This document shows, piece after piece, positions 45,362 to 54,091 of a DNA stretch of 64,000 nucleotides. Position numbers and translations under genes: made by a program. The notes under the pieces were generated by a model. The model made no database searches and was not told the DNA's origin. It saw only the letters and a list, made by a program, of their open reading frames with translations. Source of the DNA: Nostoc paludosum FACHB-159 (GTDB taxonomy: Bacteria; Cyanobacteriota; Cyanobacteriia; Cyanobacteriales; Nostocaceae); NCBI RefSeq assembly GCF_014698835.1, contig NZ_JACJTU010000003.1, positions 124,001 to 188,000 on the forward strand, in the 5' to 3' direction. The first letter of the stretch is position 1. Every line of letters starts with the position of its first letter.

Positions 45362-46099
45362 CTACCCTTCATAATCCATAAGGACTTGCACCCAATGTGG
45401 TGGGCGGGGAATGGGGTTACCGAGGCGGTCGAAAAGCAACCATGCTGCTAGGTGTACAACAAAAAGGTAGATAAAGTTGTTGAGTATAATCAAAGCGATC
45501 GCGCCTATTTGAATCAAAAACACACTGGGAGTCGTCAATAAACTCAGCTTCAGAAATACCCACTCGATAAACTCACTCACCTGGGTAATGACATAAACCC
45601 AAAGGTCTTCACCTGATAAGACAGACAATAACCACAACCGAAAAAAGACTCCTAAAGTACCTAACAGCGTACCCAAGGTGATGGAAACCATCCAAGGAAC
45701 ACGACGACGATACCATGCCGCACCCAAAAGCACGCCCATAAACCCGTAAGGCATGACAAATAGCAAACTGCGGGCTGGGCCCATGAGTACCGTCAGCAAT
45801 AATCCAGAAGTGAGTGCTGCCATCCATGCTGCTCGTCTGTCCCAACGGAGATAAACTAGAGCGATCGGTACTGGAAAAAATATCCGCAAAACTGGGCCTA
45901 AAGGAAAATAAAAATTAATAAACCAAATTAGGCTAGCAGTACTGGCTAAAAAAGCTGTTTCCACCATTCTCAACGGCGTATCAGCCTTGAGTTGAGGACG
46001 GGTTAACTCTTGTTTGTCTACCCAATGATTGCTAGGAGTTTGAGATTCCGGCGATGGTTCTTCCTCTGGCTCATCTGGTAGAGAATTTAAAATGCTCAT
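45362..46099 (-). CDS. DUF2232 membrane protein
   Basis: A 245-residue integral membrane protein. A hydrophilic, proline/serine-rich N-terminus (about 1-40) is followed by about six to seven helices (FLASTASLIWFINFYFPLGPVLRIFFPVPIALVYLRWDRRAAWMAALTSGLLLTVLMGPARSLLFVMPYGFMGVLLGAAWYRRR...), the DUF2232 layout resembling ECF-type membrane S-components. No substrate is known. It lies 14 bases after the Crp/Fnr gene and upstream of the cobT-like gene, all on the minus strand, so an operon is likely. Confidence 0.8.
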   Translation of the reverse strand: MSILNSLPDEPEEEPSPESQTPSNHWVDKQELTRPQLKADTPLRMVETAFLASTASLIWFINFYFPLGPVLRIFFPVPIALVYLRWDRRAAWMAALTSGLLLTVLMGPARSLLFVMPYGFMGVLLGAAWYRRRVPWMVSITLGTLLGTLGVFFRLWLLSVLSGEDLWVYVITQVSEFIEWVFLKLSLLTTPSVFLIQIGAIALIILNNFIYLFVVHLAAWLLFDRLGNPIPRPPHWVQVLMDYEG

Positions 46100-46113
46100 A
46101 TTTTGACAAGTTG

Positions 46114-46818
46114 TTAAACAATCATTCTTTCTAAGGCTGACATATCAGGAATACAGATAATATCTTGATCCCGTTTAATCAAGCCTCTTCTTTCCAGCCT
46201 TGTCAATACTCGTGTCACCGTTTCCCGTGCCAATCCGCTCAAACTACTCAATTCGCGATGAGGTAAATTTGGGATTTCGGTTCCGGTTTGCCCTTTTTTT
46301 CCCTGTCCTTCTGCCAAAAACAGCAATGTATCTGCCACCCGTGACTGACTATGAGATTCCCGCAAGCGTAATCGGCGATTCACTTGCTGTAAACGCTCTG
46401 CCATCAGTTTTGCTAATCTCAGTCCTGCCAAAGGTTCTATTTTTAGTAAATTGCTAAAATCTGAAGCAGGCATACTGCCAATTACCGTTGGCGTCAGGGT
46501 AATCACATCAGTAGTTCGGCGTTTTTCACTTAAAACCGCCATTTCACCAAACAATTCCTCTTTGCCAAGAATGTTCAGTGTTACCTCTTTCCCTTCTAAA
46601 TTATAAGTACGAATTTTTACCCATCCTTCTCTGATAAAATATACAGCACCGCCCCAGTCATTTTCTAGTACGATCACTTGATTAGCTGGGTGAGTGCGGG
46701 TTACAAGATGGGTAAGGGCTGTTTCCACAACAGCATCTGGCAAACCCTGAAAAAATGAGGGCACATATCGGTCTTCCATCAGGACATTTTTATTCAAGCT
46801 GCTATATACACACGACAT
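46114..46818 (-). CDS. Crp/Fnr family transcriptional regulator
   Basis: A 234-residue Crp/Fnr protein. The cyclic-nucleotide-binding-like beta roll spans about 25-130 (NDWGGAVYFIREGWVKIRTYNLEGKEVTLNILGKEELFGEMAVLSEKRRTTDVITLTPTVIG), the dimerisation helix about 135-160, and the winged helix lies in LPHRELSSLSGLARETVTRVLTRLERRGLIKRDQDIICIPD. It is not NtcA (sequence differs). ATG 46818 or the in-frame ATG 46779 may be used. It likely regulates the downstream DUF2232 and cobT-like genes; targets are unknown. Confidence 0.88.
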   Translation of the reverse strand: MSCVYSSLNKNVLMEDRYVPSFFQGLPDAVVETALTHLVTRTHPANQVIVLENDWGGAVYFIREGWVKIRTYNLEGKEVTLNILGKEELFGEMAVLSEKRRTTDVITLTPTVIGSMPASDFSNLLKIEPLAGLRLAKLMAERLQQVNRRLRLRESHSQSRVADTLLFLAEGQGKKGQTGTEIPNLPHRELSSLSGLARETVTRVLTRLERRGLIKRDQDIICIPDMSALERMIV

Positions 46819-47443
46819 ACAAGAGCATTTTTAAGCCTAAGCTATCAAAGCACAGCCACCTTTTAACAATAAAAATAACCCATAGTACACAAGAAAGTGA
46901 GAACAGGGGTTTTCTAAGCAATTTTTACCTATGGGTTTAGATAGGGCAAAAATTTTACAAAAACTAGTTAATAGCCTGCTTAAGTATTACTTAGGGGCTA
47001 ACTGTACTGCAAACTTGATTACTCTTGATTACTTAAAAATATAGGCAAACAACATTCATCATACTCAAGCTAGTAAAGTACCTGCACTGATCTTAAGGTA
47101 CAGTCTAGGTTTGCGGACTCATTCGCCATTGCCTGACTAAACCGATGTTTAATTTGGTCTAATACAGGGTCTGGAGGTCTTACGATTTTTATCTCCTCAA
47201 GGGAGAACACAGGCACAGCCGCCCATCTTTCATAGGCAGTTTAATTGTTTTGTGTACAACATCTCTTAGATTTACTGCTCTTGGCTACCAGCTAGATGTT
47301 TTTCCCGGATCTAGTGATGTGTCTGCGGCAAGTCTGACTATTTTGAAGTTAGCCTTTCTGTTCCATACAAGCGGGTAGGTCAACGACCATGTGTATTATA
47401 TCAGACCAGACAAACGCTTCTAGAGATTTGTTCGTCTAGTGGC

Positions 47444-47485
47444 TGGTATTGTTCGTCTTGGTACGACCCAAGACGAACAATACCA
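47444..47485. other. Perfect 18-bp hairpin with 6-base loop
   Basis: TGGTATTGTTCGTCTTGG (47444-47461) and its exact reverse complement (47468-47485) enclose TACGAC. The arm's first part TTGTTCGTCTAG also occurs at 47428-47439, 21 bases upstream. No T-run follows, so it is not a typical terminator. Confidence 0.9.
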
Positions 47486-47724
47486 TTACTTATGTGACTC
47501 ATAATTGATGAGGCAGGGTTAACAGAGGTTTCCTAACTTCTAGTGAATGCTGCCTCAATACTGACCGGCGCTGGTATGGTGTGAGTCTTCTTGCTGTTAA
47601 AGGTTAATTATTGCTCACATATTTTAGCGGTTTTGAGCAATCAAGCTAAGCTTGTTAAACAAACACTGACTGAAGATTGCCACTCCTCCCAGTAATCCAT
47701 AACATAATGACAGTCACAAGTCCA

Positions 47725-47743
47725 AGTGACAGCTGTTGTCACT
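47725..47743. promoter_or_regulatory. AGTGACA/TGTCACT palindrome upstream of HSP70-like gene
   Basis: A 7-bp inverted repeat with a 5-base centre, about 65-80 bases upstream of the start. Related boxes TGACAGTCAC (47708) and TGTCAC (47770) are nearby. It may bind a regulator; none is named. Confidence 0.4.
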
Positions 47744-47806
47744 CAAAACTTCAATGACTGTAAAGTAATTGTCACATTAGTTGACATATTGTTGTAGCTA
47801 AGGTAA

Positions 47807-50800
47807 GTGAAAGTGACTTCCAGTGCAGATGAAATTCAAAAACTGATTGCAGACATTGACAACTTACTTGCCAGTGGCGGCAAGCGTCTGTCTCGATTTT
47901 TACCTAGTCAGGGGCAAGACCCGAAAGAGGTTTTAGAAGAAATTCGGGATTTTTTGGTGAGGCTACGAGAAAAAGAAGCATTAGAGGACGGCGTTGAAAA
48001 TCAATTTCCCAGAGAACCGCGATCGCCTTTGTTAACAAAATTTATCGATGGAGATCGCAACCAGCTTTTACTGCCACCATCCCAACCCAATCAAGAATCT
48101 ACTGCTGTTGAAGCAGGAGAATTAAAAACTGAATTTTCCAGATTGATGCAGCCGTTACGGGCGGAATTAGAAGGGCTATTGCAAGAAAGAGCCACTCTCG
48201 TCCAAGAAATTCGGCAGCTAGAACAAAAGCGATTGCAAAACTACTCCCTGGCACAGCAGTTGACAAACCAAGAACAGATGATTACCGAGTTTTTACAGGT
48301 ACTCATGAGTCGGCTTGTACCAAATTTGACGCCACTGCTAGCACAAACTTTGGCCAATTCCTCCTTTTCTTCAGCAGGAATCGATCGCCCAAACTCAGAA
48401 CCACTATCTTTTGCAAGCCAACCTTTTTTAGAGTCCCCAGAACGTGTAGAGCGATTAACGCAACTGGCTCAGGAGTTAGATCGACGCCTACTATCACTAG
48501 ATGGGACTGTCAATGTTGTTTTTGAGGCATTACAACGCAACATTAATACGTATTACGAGTCTTTATCCCAAGCACTAGCAAGAATGCATAGCAAGGGAAT
48601 CCAAGGCGAACAGCTGATAGCCAACTTTCTCAACAATTTGACGGAGTATTTGCAGCAACAATCCCCTAGTACCGAGTCATCTTTGTTAGAGGGAGAAGCC
48701 CAGACATTATCTGCATCGCCGACTCAGCCAACTGATATCAATGCTGAATTTCCACTTCCCCTTTTAGAACTGATACAGCCAGAAACTTCCTCAATTAATC
48801 CTGAGCCACAAACTACTACCCTCACAGAAGATTTAGATGCAGTACTGTTGCAACTTGGCTTAGACTCATCTGAATCTTCTGAAAGTCCAGCTGAATTACC
48901 ACAAGAGATTTCTACGTTAATTGCTGATGAAGTAGATCAACTTTATGCGAGTTTGTTTGGTACTGTTAATGATTCACCAACTTCTGTTATAGCTTCTCCA
49001 TCAACTTTGAATACCCCTGAGGAGACACCTGTTGTTCCTGCAACTGTGGATTCTGAGATTGCGACACCTGATACATCATTTGCAGAGCCAGACATCGATT
49101 TTTTCGATCTGAGCAATGCTCAGGCTACGGTAGAAACTACCGATTCAGGAGAAGAACTATTTTTTGCAGAGGATACTAACCTAGCCTCGCCACCAGAAAT
49201 TTCGCCAGAAGACAGTTTGCTTGCAGAACTCAGCACTCAGCCAGAAGTTAATGATACAATTAGCACCTTAACTGATTTATTGCCTGAGGTAAGTACTGAG
49301 GAGAAACTTCTGGAAGTGCCTGTGATTAATGCTATAACTACACCACCAGTCACTCCAGAAATACCAGAAATTGAGTTAGCAAAGCCAAGGGAAGTTATCG
49401 CCACAGAGACTACAAGCGATCGCCAAGAATCTTCTTTAGAGAACTATATTCCAGCTTCACCACAAGAAAATCTACTTTCTCTAGAGTCAAATCAAGCTCC
49501 AGTCATCCCCGATATTTCCTTAGATGAAGAACAGTTGCAACAATTAGACCTGGATTTAGCTAATTTTGATCGCCAGCTAAATTCTGATGTGCAACCAGCT
49601 ACAAACTTAGAAATTTCTCAGGAATCTGTTGCAAAAAGCCAAGAGATAATCCCCACAATTTCCCCTGAGCAACAACCAGAAAATTCCCAAATATTAACCA
49701 ACGTTTTGCCAGTTTCCGAAGTAGAAACTAACTTATATTTAGAGACAAAAACTGAAAAAAAAAAGCAAGAGACAACTTCCGTTTCAGAAAGCTATTTACC
49801 TCCAAATTTCAACTCGATAAACAATACAGAAGTTTCAACCAACGTTCTCCAATCAGTCTGGTATTTAGGAATTGATTTGGGTACAACAGGAATTTCTGCG
49901 GCTTTATTAAATAGTTCCTCTTTAGTTGTACATCCTATCTACTGGTCAGCAGAAAGTTCACCGGGAACAACTTCTTTTCAGCAATCGTTTCGTTTACCAA
50001 CAGAGGTTTATCTGCCTACAGCTTCTATACCCCAAAGTGAAAATGACACCATTGAAGCGCAGGAACAGACAGCACCCGCAGCTGTCGCCCAAGATAAGAA
50101 TCCTACGCCAGCGACATCGGATGCAACAAACAATCTTTACTCAGCACAACTCAAGCCTTATTTACAAATAGCTATTCCCTATAAAAGTGAACGACAAAAA
50201 TGGGAACCTGTTTTACAATTAAATGAATTTTCGGCAGGGCCATTAATTTGGGTTGTACGATCGCTCTCTAAATTACTGTTAACTCTTAAGTGCGATCGAG
50301 GTAGTACCACCCCTAGTTTAATTGCTGCTGCTGTTGGCATCAGCGAACAAAACTTTTCTCAGATTATTAATAATATTGCTGGTGTAATTTGTACTTGTCC
50401 ATCTAGTTGGTCAGAACAATATCGCTTCAATGTCAGAGAAGCTGTACTCACTAGCAAACTTGTCCAACATCCCCAGCAGGTCTTTTTTGTCGAAGAAGCG
50501 ATCGCCAGTCTACTCCCCGAACTCGATGCTGCTAACGGTGAGCAAATAAAATTAAAATTAAACGAAGATCGAGATTCTCATCCTGCAAAAACCAGCGAAA
50601 ATTCCCTTGTGGGCAACACCCTTGTCATTAATATAGGGGCAGCTGCCACAGAAATGTTACTAGTCGATGTGCCAGAAACCCTAGCCCAATTGACATACAA
50701 TGATTTCATGCTCCACAGTTTTGCTTATGCTGGCAAGGGAATTGAACAAGACATTATTTGTCAGCTGCTTTTGCCACCCAAATCTCGGCAACCACGTTTA

Positions 50801-51775
50801 GCAACCCAAAACGAAAGTAAAACTGCTACCACTAATCCCTGGCAATGGCAACCGTCGATTCCCGGTTTAGACCAAATGCATTGGCAGAGTTTAGGGTTAG
50901 AAGAATTACAACTACCTAGAGTCGGCGAACCAGATATCACCGCTCGGATTCGTCTCCAGCAGCGTCTAGAAAGTTCGTTGCTGGGACAGGCGATATTAGA
51001 TGCAGCACTCGCTCTGAAGCTGATTTTACAACACCAAGACTCTTTTACCTTAGAGTTAGCCGATCAGCGATGGATTTTACGGCGGCGAGACTTAGAAAGC
51101 CAAGTATTTATCCCCTTTGTCCGCCGCTTGAACCGCGAACTCAACAAATTATTAGTAGCTCGTGGTATTCCCACAGAAGCCATTAATCAAGCTATCTTGA
51201 CTGGTGGCGTGGCATGTGTAGGGACGGTGAATCGTTGGCTACGACAAAAACTCCCCAGCGCGAAAATTATCCAAGATTTATATCTCGGCGAAAACGGCGC
51301 TCCTAATTGCAGTCGAGTTGCCTATGGTTTGGCGATGCTACCTTTGCATCCCCAGGTATTAGATATACCTAGACAACAATACACTGATTATTTTCTATTT
51401 ACAGAATTGCTGCGCCTGTTACCAGAGCGATCGTTATCTTTCGGGGAAGTTATCCAGTTATTTGAAGGTCAAGGTATCAACACCCGCACTTGTCAGCAAC
51501 GCCTATTAGCTTTTTTGGAGGGTGAATTACCTTCGGGTTTGATACCTTCAGTTACAGACTCAACTTGGCTCACCCAGAGTTCTCAAGAAAATCCTGACTA
51601 TGAAGCGATCGCCACTGCACCACTTTTTGAAAAACAAGGCAGTCTCACCTACCGCCCCAATTCCCAACAACTTTTGGCTTTGCGCCGCTATCTCAATGAG
51701 ATCAAGGCTAGTAATCAGCAATCACTGGAGGAACCATTTATAGTAAATTTCGCCTTAGAGCTTCATAGTCATTAG
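47807..51775 (+). CDS. Giant HSP70/actin-like ATPase protein with coiled-coil N-terminus
   Basis: A 1322-residue protein. Residues 1-60 are basic and helical, about 100-290 is coiled coil (LRAELEGLLQERATLVQEIRQLEQKR), about 290-680 is acidic, serine/threonine/glutamate-rich and probably disordered. The C-terminal half is an HSP70-type actin fold: phosphate-1 loop WYLGIDLGTTGISAALLN (about 684-701), phosphate-2 region NTLVINIGAAATEMLLVD (about 940) and adenosine motif AILTGGVACVGTVNRWL (about 1129), then a short tail. There is no recognisable DnaK substrate domain. GTG 47807 (or GTG 47813, better spaced from AAGG) starts it. Function is unknown; a chaperone-like ATPase role is inferred. Confidence 0.85.
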   Translation: MKVTSSADEIQKLIADIDNLLASGGKRLSRFLPSQGQDPKEVLEEIRDFLVRLREKEALEDGVENQFPREPRSPLLTKFIDGDRNQLLLPPSQPNQESTAVEAGELKTEFSRLMQPLRAELEGLLQERATLVQEIRQLEQKRLQNYSLAQQLTNQEQMITEFLQVLMSRLVPNLTPLLAQTLANSSFSSAGIDRPNSEPLSFASQPFLESPERVERLTQLAQELDRRLLSLDGTVNVVFEALQRNINTYYESLSQALARMHSKGIQGEQLIANFLNNLTEYLQQQSPSTESSLLEGEAQTLSASPTQPTDINAEFPLPLLELIQPETSSINPEPQTTTLTEDLDAVLLQLGLDSSESSESPAELPQEISTLIADEVDQLYASLFGTVNDSPTSVIASPSTLNTPEETPVVPATVDSEIATPDTSFAEPDIDFFDLSNAQATVETTDSGEELFFAEDTNLASPPEISPEDSLLAELSTQPEVNDTISTLTDLLPEVSTEEKLLEVPVINAITTPPVTPEIPEIELAKPREVIATETTSDRQESSLENYIPASPQENLLSLESNQAPVIPDISLDEEQLQQLDLDLANFDRQLNSDVQPATNLEISQESVAKSQEIIPTISPEQQPENSQILTNVLPVSEVETNLYLETKTEKKKQETTSVSESYLPPNFNSINNTEVSTNVLQSVWYLGIDLGTTGISAALLNSSSLVVHPIYWSAESSPGTTSFQQSFRLPTEVYLPTASIPQSENDTIEAQEQTAPAAVAQDKNPTPATSDATNNLYSAQLKPYLQIAIPYKSERQKWEPVLQLNEFSAGPLIWVVRSLSKLLLTLKCDRGSTTPSLIAAAVGISEQNFSQIINNIAGVICTCPSSWSEQYRFNVREAVLTSKLVQHPQQVFFVEEAIASLLPELDAANGEQIKLKLNEDRDSHPAKTSENSLVGNTLVINIGAAATEMLLVDVPETLAQLTYNDFMLHSFAYAGKGIEQDIICQLLLPPKSRQPRLATQNESKTATTNPWQWQPSIPGLDQMHWQSLGLEELQLPRVGEPDITARIRLQQRLESSLLGQAILDAALALKLILQHQDSFTLELADQRWILRRRDLESQVFIPFVRRLNRELNKLLVARGIPTEAINQAILTGGVACVGTVNRWLRQKLPSAKIIQDLYLGENGAPNCSRVAYGLAMLPLHPQVLDIPRQQYTDYFLFTELLRLLPERSLSFGEVIQLFEGQGINTRTCQQRLLAFLEGELPSGLIPSVTDSTWLTQSSQENPDYEAIATAPLFEKQGSLTYRPNSQQLLALRRYLNEIKASNQQSLEEPFIVNFALELHSH

Positions 51776-51776
51776 G

Positions 51777-51860
51777 TATGGGGAATGGGGCATGGGAAGG
51801 GTGGGAGGATGGGGAAGAAATCTTTCCCCCCTGTCTTCCAACACTCCCTCATCTCTGGAT
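51777..51860. repeat. Hairpin repeat (copy 3)
   Basis: GGGGCATGG-type units then the core TGGGGAAGAAATCTTTCCCC (51810-51829), starting 2 bases after the HSP70-like stop codon. Same family as copies at 2780 and 17632. Confidence 0.75.
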
Positions 51861-51966
51861 CTCCCGACTCGCCAAATTAAATTTATTAAGAGCAGTCAGC
51901 TTGCGAGTAAAACTATTGTTTTTTTATAAAATTGATACCTAGTGATTATAGCAATTTTTCTTGTGT

Positions 51967-51987
51967 TTTACAGTATCTTACTGTAAA
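51967..51987. promoter_or_regulatory. TTTACAGTA-TCT-TACTGTAAA palindrome
   Basis: A perfect 9-bp inverted repeat with a 3-base centre, 184 bases upstream of the sugar transferase start. Shape suggests an operator. The rest of the 395-base gap (51776-52170) is AT-rich with no other feature after the hairpin repeat. Confidence 0.5.
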
Positions 51988-52170
51988 TTTACAATATGGA
52001 TAGTTAATTGAAAGATTTTGTAAACTTTAGGTCTTGAGTTTTTTTCTACTTGTGCTTTTGTGTATATTACTACTCAGTAGTGAAGATAAAAACATTAAAA
52101 CTCTTATAAAAATTATGTCTATGTCTACACTACTGATGCAAAAATTCCTGTTGTAGATAATTTAGCTATT

Positions 52171-52818
52171 GTGATTTATTCTTATTCCCTTGATTGCTCG
52201 CAACAGCCTTCACATCCCTCAACTGTAAGCTTTGCAAAACGATTAATTGATATTATTGGAGCCATTATCGGGCTGATTATCACATTTTTGGTTGCGATTC
52301 CTGTAGGAATTGTTACCTTAATTTACGATCCAAATCCAATATTTTATTCCCAAATTCGCTGCGGTTTGAATGGAAAACCCTTCCGGATATGGAAATTCCG
52401 TTCTATGGTTATGGATGCCGATAAACTCAAGCATTTAGTTGATAACCAAGCCAAAGGTCACATCTTTAAATCTATTGACGATCCTCGAATTACTCCTGTG
52501 GGCAAATTTTTGCGGCGTACTAGCTTAGACGAATTCCCCCAGTTTTGGAATGTTTTGCTAGGCGACATGAGTTTAGTTGGCACTCGTCCACCCACCCTTG
52601 ATGAAGTCAAGAATTACGACCCACACCATTGGGATAGGTTGCGAGTCAAACCAGGCATTACTGGAGAATGGCAAGCTAATGGTCGTTCGAGCATTACAGA
52701 TTTTGAAACCATCGTCAAGATGGACATAGATTATCAACGTAAGTGGTCTGTAACTTACGACTTGAGTCTAATTATGAAAACAATCTGGGTAGTTTTGAAA
52801 AAGACTGGTGCTTATTAA
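52171..52818 (+). CDS. Polyprenyl-phosphate sugar transferase (short form)
   Basis: A 215-residue initiating sugar-phosphate transferase (bacterial sugar transferase family). After one membrane helix (IDIIGAIIGLIITFLVAIPVGIVTLIY) come the cytoplasmic motifs FRIWKFRSMVMDADKL, RITPVGKFLRRTSLDEFPQFWNVLLGDMSLVGTRPPT and RLRVKPGITGEWQANGRSSITDFETIVKMDIDYQRKWSVTYDLSLI. It links a sugar phosphate to undecaprenyl phosphate to start a polysaccharide repeat. A GTG at 52171 is the start. It lacks the N-terminal CoA-binding-like domain of WbaP. Confidence 0.9.
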   Translation: MIYSYSLDCSQQPSHPSTVSFAKRLIDIIGAIIGLIITFLVAIPVGIVTLIYDPNPIFYSQIRCGLNGKPFRIWKFRSMVMDADKLKHLVDNQAKGHIFKSIDDPRITPVGKFLRRTSLDEFPQFWNVLLGDMSLVGTRPPTLDEVKNYDPHHWDRLRVKPGITGEWQANGRSSITDFETIVKMDIDYQRKWSVTYDLSLIMKTIWVVLKKTGAY

Positions 52819-52834
52819 ATTGGGCATAGGTCAT

Positions 52835-52945
52835 GGGGGAGCCACTGCGTTGGGCGGCTCTGCCGACTTGAAGCAAGTGGCGTCATTGGGCATTGGTTAT
52901 TCCCCGCGTCGCCGCGTCTCTCACTCTCCGCGTCTTCTTCACCCC
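52835..52945. repeat. Dispersed GC-rich repeats
   Basis: GGAGCCACTGCGTTGGGCGG followed by CTCTGCCGACTTGAAGCAAG lies at about 52839-52878, then a CCGCGTCGCCGCGTCTC stretch. Related GGAGCCA-type elements occur near 36475 and 61709. Convergent gap. Confidence 0.7.
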
Positions 52946-53793
52946 TTGACCCCGCTACCAGTTTCCGTGGGTACAATGTAACGTTGAAGAAACAAAAATA
53001 GTAATAATACTGGGGCGATCGCAATTACAGAACCAGCCGCTACCAACCGCCAATCAAGGGAAAATGTACCTGCTAGCTTGGCGACTCCCAAGGGAAGGGT
53101 GTATAAATTTTCATCTTGGATGACAATTAAAGGCCATAAAAAGTCACTCCAAGCACCAATAAATACAAAAATTGCTAAAGTTACTAATGCTGGGCGAATT
53201 GCTGGTAACATCACATACCACCACAAACCCAACTCCGAGCTGCCATCCATACGGGCAGCTTCTTCTATTTCTTTGGGAACGCTCATAAAAGCTTGCCGCA
53301 ACAAAAAAATCCCAAATGCAGAAGCTAAACTCGGAAAAATCATCCCTAAATAAGTATTTCTCAAACCCAACTGGACTGTCAAAATATAAAGAGGAATCAT
53401 TACGATTTGGAAGGGAATCATAATCGTAGAGACGACGGCGACAAAAATCCAGTCTCGCCCCACAAATGATAACCTTGCCAAGGGATAGGCAGCTAAAGCG
53501 CAAAATAGTAGATTTAAACCAACAGTCAGCACTGACACCAAGGTGCTGTTGTATAAATATTGTCCAAAAGGTAAAGATAGCCAAACACGAGAAAAGTTAT
53601 CTAGTGTAGGTGACGCAGGCAACAACTGTGGCGGCGACTGTAAAATATTTTCTGTAGGTGATTTTAAGGCTGTACTGATTAGCCACAGCAAAGGAAAGAG
53701 CATCACCAGTGCGATCGCTCCCAATAGCGTATACATTAACAGAATTTGCGATCGTGATTTTTTCGAGTTCAGCATTTGATTAATAAATTTCAA
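52939..53793 (-). CDS. Sugar ABC transporter permease, MalG type
   Basis: A 284-residue binding-protein-dependent permease of the MalG/UgpE type with six helices. The EAA loop is EEAARMDGSSELGLWWYVMLPAIRPALVTLAIFVFIGAWSDFLWPLIVI (about 193-241), and TPTENILQSPPQLLPASPTLDNFSRVW is the periplasmic segment typical of the family. No MalF, ATPase or binding protein is beside it; partners must be elsewhere. ATG 53793. Confidence 0.9.
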   Translation of the reverse strand: MKFINQMLNSKKSRSQILLMYTLLGAIALVMLFPLLWLISTALKSPTENILQSPPQLLPASPTLDNFSRVWLSLPFGQYLYNSTLVSVLTVGLNLLFCALAAYPLARLSFVGRDWIFVAVVSTIMIPFQIVMIPLYILTVQLGLRNTYLGMIFPSLASAFGIFLLRQAFMSVPKEIEEAARMDGSSELGLWWYVMLPAIRPALVTLAIFVFIGAWSDFLWPLIVIQDENLYTLPLGVAKLAGTFSLDWRLVAAGSVIAIAPVLLLFLFLQRYIVPTETGSGVKG

Positions 53794-53960
53794 AATTTTT
53801 AAATATTTTGCACTTGCTCAAATATTTGGTGGATGCTCACCCATTTTTGCCCACATTTTACGCACACGAATTAATTGCAGACGATTCATTAATGTGCCAT
53901 TATATGTGATATTTCGTTGCGTTTTATCCTCAAACTATAAGCCTGGGGCTAGATAAACAA

Positions 53961-53978
53961 AGCCCACGTTTGTGGGCT
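53961..53978 (-). terminator. Terminator after catalase-like gene
   Basis: AGCCCAC and GTGGGCT form a 7-bp stem with a 4-base loop; on the minus strand TTGTTT follows. It lies about 114 bases past the catalase-like stop. Confidence 0.65.
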
Positions 53979-54091
53979 GATTAGGCGCATCTTCATACAA
54001 AAATGGTATTAATTAATGCACCGCAATACATTTAATTTAGATAACATCTAATCAAGTAGGTTTGCTTATCATCCTACACTTAGAAATCAAA

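Larger units (their letters stand above)
46819..47806. other. Long divergent intergenic region
   Basis: 988 bases between crp and the HSP70-like gene. I recognise no protein, tmRNA, 6S, RNase P or SRP RNA sequence. The notable structures are the perfect hairpin at 47444-47485, a direct repeat of its arm at 47428-47439, an inverted pair AACCCATAG/CTATGGGTT (46877-46885, 46929-46937), and TGTCAC/GTGACA boxes near 47707-47775. A noncoding RNA is possible but undemonstrated. Confidence 0.5.

Noticed and set aside
46819..47806. A known structural RNA (tmRNA, 6S, RNase P, SRP RNA)
   Set aside because: None of the conserved sequence blocks I know for these RNAs in cyanobacteria is present; only the hairpin and short repeats remain.
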